A DNA stretch of 64,000 nt, from NCBI GenBank assembly GCA_964016985.1, contig OZ024826.1, forward strand, positions 37,737,070 to 37,801,069, given 5' to 3'. Shown one piece after another: positions 36,111 through 48,100 of the stretch (positions within the stretch are counted from its first letter, which is position 1; every line of letters begins with the position of its first letter). The position numbers and the translations under genes are program-made. The notes below the pieces were generated by a model, which was not told where the DNA came from, searched no databases, and saw only the letters and a list, made by a program, of their open reading frames with translations. Source of the DNA: Anodontia alba (Eukaryota; Mollusca; Bivalvia; Lucinida; Lucinidae).

Positions 36111-39100
36111 TTTATTTTATTATTTGCTATTCGTCATTGTCGTAAACTTAATAGCAACTGTTCTGATTATGGTAATTTGTCGTACATGGAAGGTTATGAC
36201 GCTTTGTATGATACCATATCCCCTTTTTCGAAAATATTTTATCATCACTTGTTTCTTTTATAATTATATAAACGTGACACTGAAGTTTAAAGATACGTTA
36301 CTTACAGTGTTATGGTCTTATTTAGATACATTACTTACAGTGTTATGGTCTTATTTTCTAAACATTGCATTCCAAAGTTTATTGCTGCAAAATAGATCTG
36401 TGTGAAACTCGTGACTGCAAAGTATTGAATATCCCAGCAAGCATTCTTTATAAATCTATAGCGGGCCCGCTACAGATTTATAAAGAATGCTTACTGGGGT
36501 GCATGATAACTTATTTTGAAAATATGCTGAAATTGTCTCTATTATAGTAATAGTAGTAATTGTGTTTAAACACCAAGAAATAACCTCATATGTAACCGTT
36601 TCGTAATACTTAATACAACTGTGTACGTGCAAAGCAGGATAAAACAGGGGAATCAGTTTTTCAGTATAAATAGTTCAGAACTGAAACACTTCATACTAAA
36701 TAAATACATCAAAGGATAACAAAGCAAAGGGTCAAATGGATATCGAAAGCCAGAACACAAGAAAACAACAAACAGGACCACGATGACCCCCACCACAGAC
36801 AAAAGAGTAATAGGAAAGCTACTCTGGGGCTTAAATCAGTTTTACTTGCGCGAAACCTCACCCGCACCACTAAACCTACCTATGTAATTTTGACCCCTTT
36901 TACCTCACTTTTATATAATAAAACTGGGGTTTACACGAGTATACATTATTTTTCTTATTTCTGCTCAAAAACATAGATTGTGGATACTCGTTAGAACCGC
37001 CTTGTCGATGCGGTTCTAATGAGTACCCACAATCTATTTTTTGAGCAGAAATGTGAAAAGTATCAGACTTTTTTCATCTGAAAATTTTAATTTTTTGGTG
37101 TTGAAATTTTCAATATATTTGAATAGGCATGTTTTCTTAATGCTTAATTCTGATGCAGATTCAAATTAAAGATATGTGTTCAAGTCCGACCCAAATAAAT
37201 AAACTTGTCCGTTTTTAATTACGAAATCATGTCTATTCAAATATATTGAAAATGTCACCACCAAAAAATGAAGAGTTTCAGATAAAAAAGTTCTGATAGT
37301 ATTCCTATTGCTGCTCAAAACATAGATTGTGGGTACTCGTTAGAACCGCCTCAGCGAGGCGGTTCTAACCAGTGCCAACAATCTGTTTTTAAGCAGAAAT
37401 AAGAAAACTTATGTATAATCCTGTAAACTCCAGTTTTAGTATATAAAAATGGAGTTTAAGGGGGTCAAAATTATATAGGCGTGTTTTCGTGATCAGTACT
37501 ATTATGGAAAGGTGTACTGTCGGACAAACGGACATTTCTGTCCTTTTTTCCGAAGCTTTCAAGCTTTTTACCAAAGCAAGAAAGATGAAATGATAAATAT
37601 ATAGCAGATTAATCAGAATTATTATAATGTTCAGTACGGAGCATTGTCGTTTGCAGGAACTACAATGTCAATGTAATGGAATATGCACGTTCGTATAAAG
37701 ACCATTACGGGATTGTCTGCGTGAGGAATGTACATCCAACAGTAAAACCTCAATGACTCGAACCTCGATGTCTCGTTTACCATGGCCAATTCGAACTCGT
37801 TTTTGAACTCATAGGAAATTCTCTTGATAGCCTAAGAAAGCATATATTTTTGGATATTTTAGATTTTTTTTCTTATTTATTATGAAATGTATGTTGAGTG
37901 TACTCATTAGAATCACTTTGATAAGTATACTCCACATAACATCATTATATGGACGATAAAAAAGACTTCCCTGAATTGTATCAATTATATCGATTTGCCT
38001 CCTGACTTGGCTTAACCCTCAGTGGCTCAAACTACCCATAAGAATAAATTTACATGGTCCCAAAGACGCTCGAGTTATTGAGTTGCGACTTTATATCCTG
38101 AATATATAGAACGAATAATGTTGTGTCTAAATGAAGTGTCAAAATTGCTGGATGAATGGCAAACAGTGTAGAAACTCATCAGATGCAGCGTTCTGCTACA
38201 TCTGATCCGAGTCAATGCTGTTTGATCCGAACGGTGCCCTGTGTAAGATTACCACGGAAAGAATTGAGAAAGGGATTTACTCTTGCAATTGACACTACAC
38301 TATACGAGCGGGTCGTGCAAAAAGTTCTGTCACTAATAGGCTTCCTTAGTTTTATCCAAGGTATATTTTAAAATGCTTTACTGACCTGAGAAAGATTTGC
38401 GCTAGGTGGGTATCTCATTTGCTCACTGAGGAGCAAAAGACACAACACCTTAAATGTGCCCGGGAACTTTTGAAAACATACAAAGGCTGTAATAGTCGGG
38501 TTATTTCTAACTTGCTAACAAGTGATGAAACCTGGGTGCACATGTTTGAGCCACAGAAGGGCTGATAATAAGCAATGGAAGCGAAAAGATAAAAAACGCC
38601 CATGTATTGCCAAGAGAACCATAAGTTCGAAAAATATGTTATACGCAATTTTCTTTAATTCAAGTGGGCCAGTCGTTCAAATGCCTTGTCCGTCTGGTCA
38701 TACAGTCACTGGCCGATTCTACAAGAATTCTGTACTGAAGAAAGTGAAAGAGTTTTACGATAAGAAACGACCAAGCAAAGGATGGTCAGGAGTTCATCTT
38801 TTACATGGCAACGCCTTCTGTCATAAGTGTGAGGTTGTTAATTCTTTTTTGGCTTCTGAAGAGGTGAAAGTTTTTAACCATCCACCTTATTCACCTGACC
38901 TGAGTCCCTGTGACTTCTCTTTATTTCAAAGCTTACGAAAATGCTTTGTGGAAATAAGTATACGTCTAGAAAATCTCTTGGCAGCGCTATTTATCAGTGT
39001 CTCCAACAGATACGAGGGTCGTGCTAAAAGTTCCGTCAGTAATAGGCTTACTTAGTTTTATCCCAGGTGTATTTTAAAATGCTTCACTGCACTTGAATTG

Positions 39101-42100
39101 TGTGTTTTTGTTTTTTGCTTTTGTTTTGTGTTGCTGTTTTACGGCCCAGTCAACCCAATGGGGTCATGTCGACCGCGGTCAGTTTACCTAACCACACGTT
39201 TACTGGGCAGGCTTAGTCCTCTAAGCGGTTAACCAGTATTGTGCATATTCTTTCGCCAGAAACTGACAACTGCCCTTCTTGAAACAGCGGAAGGGGGGAG
39301 AGAATGACCGTAGAAAACATTTCATGATCAATCTCAACGAAAGAATGTTGCCGACCTCGGCGGGGGTTGAAACCGCGACCTCCTGGTCTCCAGTCGGACG
39401 GCGCATCCAACTGAGCCACCGAGGCCGGCTTGAATGGTGTGTTGAATAGCTAACGATACCCGTTTATTTCGTGCAAATCGCTTTCCAACTGACCGAGTTA
39501 TTTCAAATTGAAATAGATGCAGTCATATACACTGACCAATTTATTTGTTACATTTGAACATGGACCAGAAGACTGAAATTCGTAGCTATATTAAATGCCG
39601 CATTAGGCTTAATATAGATTCAAAGCAGATATTTAATGAATTGTGTGGTATATATGGACCTCAGACCATTTCAATGCGCACAGTTTTAGGTGGGTTAAAG
39701 TTTTTAAAGCTGGGAAATTTCCTGTTGAAGATGATACCCGTCCTGGAAGGCCTAAAACCTCTGTTACCAAGGCTAACATCACTGCTGTAAAGATTGTGGT
39801 CGAACAGGATGCGCGATTGTCTGTCAAAGATATAGCTAATTGTACTGGCATATCAGAAGGCAGTGTGCAAACAATTCTGAAAAAGCATTTGGACCTGAGA
39901 AAGGTTTGCGCTAGGTGGGTACCTCATTTGCTCACCGACGAGCAAAAGACACAACGCCTTAAGTGTGCCCGGGAACTTTTGAAAACATACAAAGGCTGTA
40001 ATAGTCGGGTTATTTCTAACATGCTAACAGGTGATGAAACCTGGGTGCACATATTTAAGCCACAGAAGGGCTGATAATAAGTTTGGAAGCGAAAAGATCA
40101 AAAACGCCCATGTATTGCCAAGAGAACCAATGGTTCGAAAAAGATGTTGTACGCAATTTTCTTTAATTCAAGTGGGCCAGTCGTTCAGGTGCCTTGTCAA
40201 TCTGGTCATACAGTCACTGGCCGATTCTACAAGAATTCTGTACTGAAGAAAATGAAAGAGTTTTACAATAAGAAACGACCAAGCAGAGGATGGTCAGGAG
40301 TCCACCTTTTACACGACAACGCCTCCTGTCATAAGTGTGAGGTTGTTAAGTCTTTTTGGCTTCTGAAAAGGTGAAAGTTTTAAACCATCCACCTTATTCA
40401 CCTGACCTGAGTCCCTGTGACTTCTTTTTATTTCCAAGGCTTAAGAAAATGTTTTGTAGAAATAAGTATACATCTAGAAGTTCTTTTGGCAGCGCTATTT
40501 ATCAGTGTCTTCAACAGATACCAAAAGAAGACTACTCGTATTTTATCTGCTATTCGCGACTGGGTAAAAAGGCTACAAAAGTGTGTTTCAGTAAAGGGGG
40601 AATACTTTGAAGGTTTGTAATAAAAATATGTTTGATAAAACGTAGCACTGAAGTAATCCGAACCCAGTGACAAAAATGTTTGGAGGACCCTCGTGTTATC
40701 ATGTGTGGCATTTTCATCAGAGTCCTTATGTAGTTTCTTTTTCTGGCCATTTGATATTCGTCAGACGACTCATTGTTACCTTCTCTTTTAATTTTTCCAG
40801 GTATATAATGATTTGACATTTGGAGGTAGTTATTAGTTTAATATAATATCATTACCTGTGTTTTGGAAAAAATAAGAAAAAGCTTGAAAATAACGTTTGC
40901 TGAAACTTTTACCCTCGATAGCCACGATGTTCTCATGGATTTCGAATTTCAGAAAGACGAAGGTGGTTATCGGTTCACGATGCATCAGCCGGAAATATTC
41001 GACGCTGTCAGAAGATGGAAGCAAGTATTGAATGAGTATGAAAACAAAGATGGAGAAGTTAGGTATGATATTAGTTTCTAATCATTTTATTTTATTTATT
41101 TTTCGTTATAAGATGCTGTTCGTATAAGATGACCAACGCATGCTGCGTTTATTTAAAATAGAAGGGAAGGCAATGATCAGGAATCGAGCCTAGCGTCTTA
41201 TAAAAAGGACATTGGCAAACAGTGTAAACCCAGATCAGGCGCTGCAGAACGCGGTGTCTGATCAGGGTCTGCACTGTGTGCATTATGTTCAGAAATTTTT
41301 ACAAAACATGATAATAATAACCCAGATACCCCTTATATAGGACATAGACCTGTCCAAAGAGTTCAGGTAGAAGAGTCCATGCGGCACAAATGGGTTAGTA
41401 TTGGTTTTAATGTTTCTGAATACATTTGAAAGATTGTGCACCATTTAACAAAAGATATAAATTTTGTGACTTCCTGTTTGTTTTCCGTCACACTTAAGAC
41501 CTTTCTGAGAAGTAGTCTACTCTAAATAAACGGAAGGAATTCGCTCTCATTGACGCTTCTGAAAAAAGATCTACCTAAAAGGAAAGTACATGTTCCATTT
41601 TACCTTTCTGTAAAAGGATCTACTTTAAAAGGAAAGAATTTGCTCACACAGGGAGCAAATTCTTTCCTCTTAGAGTAGACCCGTTTTCAGAAGGAAGACA
41701 TTTTGATTGTTGTCTCTCTGCAAGCGTATTATTTTACTTAACCCTTAAAGCGCCAGTCACAACTATTGTCGTCTGCGTTGTCTTCTGCTGGTTACTTTAA
41801 AAGTCATTTCTGCAAGCAGTGTGGACCCAGATCAGGAGCAGTCTGATCTGGGTCCACACTGTTTGCCTGTATGCAAAAATAGGTTTGAAACGTTTGCAAG
41901 AATATTCAGCAGACGACATAAACAGACGACATTTTCAGATGCAGGTTTTCTTGGCGCTTTAAGGGTTAAATGCTTCTCGTACAGCATATAAATATAAAAT
42001 GGGCAACATAGAATAATCATTATGTTATATGCGAACAGCGAAGCCATACAATAGTCAGGCCCTTCACTATTTGTCGATACATTCTACTAGATCTATAATT

Positions 42101-45100
42101 CCGTAGCCATTACGAAAACATGCCTATTCAAATATACTGAACATTTTACCACCAGAAAATAAAAAAAATCAGATAAAAAAGGTCTGATATTTTTCATATT
42201 TCTGCTCAAAACATGGATTGTGGGTATTCGTTAGAACCGCCTCGACGAGGCGGTTCTAACGAGTACCCACAATCTATGTTTTTGAGCCAAGAAAAAAAAA
42301 AGAAAAGAAAAAAATGTACATGTATATCCTTGTAAACCCATATTTTACTATATAAAAGTTAGGTTTAAGGGAGTCAAAATTATATAGGCATGTTTTCGTG
42401 ACGGTTAAGACCATGGTGCCTGAGCATTTACTGTCCGCATGTGCTATATAAGCTCTCTCTCACGTTGCTCATAATACGTAATTTAGTTATGATACCACAG
42501 ACTTGTCTCATTAATGAAATACTGAATAGCTTACACCGTATTTACTCTAAATATTCGTACAATTTAATTTCTTATCGTACCTGTCCTCAAAGTTAAACAG
42601 TATGAAAGGTCTTGGAAACAAGGAACACATATCAAAAGAACGAAAATTAGAGTCTCGATTTTGTCAGTACCCTTCATATGACAGCAATGTTTTTTCCACT
42701 CTTGCATACGTATCTCCTAGCACCATAGCTCCTGACACCGTACCCCTCTGGCGCTGACTTAAAACTGAACTCACATTACAAAAACACGCCTATTCAAATA
42801 GATAAAAAAAATTCATTTCCAAGAACTGAAAATTTTCAGATTAAAGAAACTCTGATACATTTCATATTTCTGCTCAAAACATAGATTGTGAGTACTCGTT
42901 AGAACCGCCTCGGCGAGGCGGTTCTAACGAGTACACAATCTATGTTTTTGAGCATAAATAAGAAAAATAATGTTTACTCCTGTAAACCCCAGTTTTACTA
43001 TATAAAAGTGGGGTTAAGGGGATCGAAATCATATAGGCATGTTTCCGTGATGAATTTTCTAAGATGCCAGAATAGGCTGAATTAAAACGTCTTCTATACT
43101 ATTTGTATGATACAATTTTATCAGCTTGTAAATTGCAAAACAATGTACAATAATAGACTTCAAGTACTCTAAGCCGACTCATTTTTATCTTCCCTTTTAA
43201 TGAAAGCACACTCCAGAATTCATCCACCCTTACAGGAAATGATTTGTCCCCATTGATGGGAATGCAGAGTTTTTCCCTTGGTTATGTATGTGATCACTAA
43301 GAAGTTTGTTATCGTTTTTAATACGTTTCTATTCTTCTAGAATGGGACCCAAGACACTGTCGTATACATTTCAAGTTTTATTGTTCATCTTTATCATTTG
43401 CTGTCTTACACTGGAATATTTGTTCTTGTTTCCTTTAACAAAGCTTTGTGCTATAATTATATGAAGCGAAACGTGAGAAAACGTACCTTCTCAAACATGT
43501 GGACAACGAAGACTAAAAAATCGGCCTGCACATCTGCGAAGTCTGATCAGAGTTGAATATTCAATGTCCGCATGAAAACAAATTGCATCCTTGGCTATCC
43601 AAAATGCACCCAGTGAAGATTCTGATCAGACTGCTGATGCGCTCATGTCCGGCGGTACGTTTTTTGACGTTGCGGCTTATTTCGCTTCCAGATGGTTGTT
43701 AGCTGAGGCATTCGGAATTACAGATGCAGCAAGACACAGCTACTACGAAGCTGGATCAACACCATTCTTCTTCGATCTTGTACTCATAAAAGAGTTGTGC
43801 AAGAAGGTCGATGCGACATGTATAAGAAATATCATAAAGAAGGGGATTAATTTAACAGATGGTGAATGGCCAAATTTTGTGGTAAGTCGAATACAGGTAG
43901 ATTCGACATGTGTAAGGAATATCATAAGGGGGTTAATTTAGCAGACGGTGAGTGGCAAAACTTTATGGTAAGTCGAATAAAGGTAGATTCGACATGTGTC
44001 TGGAATATCACAAGGAAGGGGGATAATTTAGCAGACGGTGACTGGCCAAACTTTATGGTAAATCGAATACAATTTTGTGGTAAGTCGAATATAGGTCGAT
44101 TCGACATATGTAAAGAATATCATAAGGAAGGGGTTAATTAAACAGATGGTGAATGGCTAAACTTTATGATAAGTCGAATACAGGTCGATTCGACATGTGT
44201 AAGAAATACAATAAGGAAGGGGTTAATTTAACAGATAGCGGATGGCCAAATTTTGTGGTAAGTGGAATACAGGATGATTCGACATGTGTAAAGAATATCA
44301 TAATTTAACAGATGGTGAATGGTCAAATTTTGTGGTAAGTCAAATACATGTCGGTTCGACATGTGTAAGAGATATCATAAGGAAGGAGTTAATTTAACAG
44401 TTGGTGAATGGCTAAATTTTGTGGTAAGTCGAAAACAGGTCGATTCGACATGTGTAAGGAATCTTACAAGAAAGGGGGTTAATTTAACAGATGATGAATT
44501 GCCACATTTTGTTGTAAGTCGAATACAGGTCGATTCGATATGTGTCAGGAATATTACAGGGAAGGGGTTTAATTTAACAGATGATGAATGGCCAATTTTT
44601 GTAGTAGTCCAATACAGGTGGATGCGACATGGGTATGGAATATCACAAGGAAGGTTGATAATTTAACAGGTGATGAATGGTCAAATTTTGTGGTAAATCG
44701 AGTATAACATGTGAATTTCAAAACACTGTTAATTTAGAAAGGCAGTGAAATTAGAAAAAGTCTTCATAATCATTCTCCTTGTTTGAAAGGTTGTTTATTT
44801 AGAGGGCTGTGAATGTAGAAAGGTCTTCATGATAATTCTCCTTATGTGAAATCCATCTCCTGTTTACATGTTTTGAGTTTTGTTTGTCAGTTCAAGTATA
44901 ACAAACACCAAATGAGTATCGAAATATTTGATTTTTATTTCTTTAACTCTTTCACTGCCACAGGCGATAATAACATTTTTGTGCAAACAGCGTAGATCCA
45001 GATGAGACGGCTCATGATGAGCCGTATCATCTGGATCTACGCTGATTGACATTCAGTCTTTCAACTTTACATATAAACTTCTTTCCTAGTGATAGTTTGT

Positions 45101-48100
45101 TAAAAAAAAAAAAAAGCAGACTACAAATGTCGTCTAAAATTTGGCGCCGAAAGAGTTAAAACGCTGTTAAGCGCTTTGATGGCGATTTCTCTGTTGCAGT
45201 TCTTCTCAGTGATTTTATATGTGGCGTTCGTTCTGTCCTTATTTGTTCTCATCTCTCCTTCATTTGATGTCTCGGGAGGGTTTTGCTTCGTGATTGTGGC
45301 ATTTCCTAGGTATTTTTACATATATATATATATATATATATAATTTTTTTTTTTTTTTTTTTTTTTTTTAGTTCAGAATAGGTGTCACCTCATTCCAGAT
45401 AATCTGGAATGAGGTGACAACTATTCTGAACTCAGACCGCGTATAGGCCGTCAGCGGAATTAAATTCCAACAGCAGGCGTGTACGTTATTCAACAGTGTA
45501 TGCCAGTATAAAACAGTTACTACTTTGTGCAGGGACACACTTTACATGTTTTGTCTGATATGAATCACTGGGTGTTCTGAATGAGTTTCTCACATCATTT
45601 CATATTAATGATGGGCATTACGTGTTCCTTCACGTCTCGTATTCATTATAACATTTACCACTCTCATTGTTAATTCAGCAGACGATAAGTTGATGATAGA
45701 TAGTTTTCTTATTTTTTCCAGAAAACAGGATTTGATATTTCATGCAAATTGTCTTCATTATCAGCCCACGCTGCGTTTATATGGGGCTTTAACCTTTACC
45801 ACTCTCTTGGCAAATTCAGCAGACAACAAATTGATGACATTTATCTTTTTTTTCCAGAAAACAGGATTGGACATTTCATGTATATTGTCTCTAATGAATT
45901 CATATCGCTCCTTAGCAGTCATAAGCGAAACTGCAGTACTTTTTTGTCCACTTTCCAGAGTAGCACCTCACGTTCGGCTACTGAATGATTGTTACGGCTT
46001 GCTCGAGGAAAAACATGACGTCTAAGGAATGCCTTAAATATAAGAAGCTACTACATCTATGGTTATACGCCTGGGATTGCAAATTCAGGTTTAGGACAAT
46101 CACTGATATAAGTTGAGATATCCGGATATTTGTGATAATTGTGAGAGAGAAACTTTCATGCAATAAATGCTGTTCTGAATAAGACAGCACAGAACATTGT
46201 TTGACGATATATTCAAACAGTAGGCTTTGAAACATGAAGCATGTTTGTGTCAAGGTCAAGGATGCCCTCGTCGATCAGTTTCAAATATTTACAGCTTGTT
46301 CCATAACGTGAGGTGTCTCTAAGATTTCTTATTTCAGTAGACTGGGAACCATGACAACGGACGAATTTCAGACAGAATCGGTTCCGAATCTGTTGATGCT
46401 TTTAACATGTTATTACTGACTCTTCCGGGTACCCCTACAACATATTATGGGGAAGAGATTGGACTACGAAACGGAAATTATAGTGGTCGGAAACCTAAAG
46501 ATACATTTGCTATTTCGTCGGGAGACTGGGTAAGTAATATTCATGTAAACCACAACGAGAGAAACGGACCTTAATCCATTTTAGTCTGGAGACCCTAAAA
46601 GGGTAATCGGCAAACAGTGCAGAACCAGATCAGAGCCGCAGATCAGACGCCGCAGAACGCGGCGTCTGATCAGGGTCCCCACTGTTTGCTAATATTTAAC
46701 TTTTTTTCTTTTGTCTCTTTGACGATCAAAATCACATAACCTAAAATATCTAAATTCAAAATTAGAATATTCCAATATATAATGTGTGGGAGTTCATTCA
46801 GTCTACAGTGGGTTAATGACATGTTGCACCGAAGTAATTGCGTAGCTTACCGTGTCTGCCCAAAATATGCGGACCCCTTAACTCCTTACTGCTCGTATCC
46901 ATTTTATTATCTGGCAAAATGTCTAAAACTACTTTACGGGTGCCACACAGTGAAGACTCTGATCAGCAGATGCCTTCTGTTGCGCCTGATCTGGGATCGC
47001 GAAGTTTGCTTAGGCTTTCTGTTCGAATACTTAAGGTAAAATCGGTATATCTTTCTGACTCATGAATATTAACTTTTTGCCCAAAGTTAGAAAATCGTGA
47101 ATGTTAGCCATCGGAAATAAAACACATATACTGTATATCGATGTTTTCAGTTTTACAGATACACTTAAGGATCTTCAACAAGCAGTATATTAGGATTATT
47201 ATACATTCATCTTATATAAAGATACTCAGGAAATGCCATAATATCACTCATCACGAAAAGACGCCTGTATAATGTTGACCCTCTTAAACCCCACTTTTAT
47301 ATAGTTAAACTAGGGTTTACAAGGGTATACATTATTTTTCTTATTTCTGCTCAAAAGCAAAGATTGTGGGTACTCGTTAGAACGGCCTTGCCAAGGCGGT
47401 TCGAACGAGTTCCCACAATCTATGTTTTGAGCAGAACTATGAAAAAGTATCAGAACTTTTTGTCTGGAACTTTTCATTTTTTGGTTGTAAAATTCTCAGT
47501 ATATTTGAATAGGCAAGTTTTCATAATGTCATAGTCCTCCCGAGCCACCAAATGAGGGACCTATGAGGAACAAATAATGACAATACAAACGCCACATATG
47601 AAACCACAGATTCTCAAACAAAGAAGAACTGCAACAGAGGAACTGCCTTGCAACGGTCAGTAGGATACATTACGAAAACATGCCTATTCAAATATACTGA
47701 AAATTTTACCACCAAAAAATGAAAATTTTCAGATGAAAAATTCTGATATTTTTCATATTTCTGCTCAAAACATAGATTGTGGTACTCGTTAGAACCGCCT
47801 CGATGAGGCGGTTCTAACGAGTACCCACAATCTATGTTTTAGAGCAGAAATAAGATAATAATGTATACCCCTGTAAACCCCAGTTTTATTATATAAAAGT
47901 GGGGTTTAAGGGGGTCAAAAATATATAGGCATGTTTTCGTGATGCTACTGAACAACGGTTAGGCATGCTTTGTCTTGTGAATATTACAAACATAAAACAT
48001 AGATTTTACTCAGATTAGTACAACAGTTCTTAACTCTCTTATTCAATTTTGGCCTGGCGTTTATTGTTAGATATATCTTAAGCACCGTTGACGATGCCTA

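Noticed and set aside
39213..39419. Minus-strand protein [16 protein letters not shown]...
   Set aside because: It is a reading of the tRNA-like SINE head, not a gene.
40802..40827. Possible micro-exon VYNDLTFG between TTTTTCCAG and GTAGTT
   Set aside because: 25 bases would shift the phase from 0 to 1, while exon 6 requires phase 0. Exon 5 joins exon 6 directly with the spacing expected for the family.
43882..44705. Additional coding exons from the 90 bp array
   Set aside because: The first copy after the donor brings a stop at 43939 and others have indels. Exon 7 joins exon 8 correctly without them.
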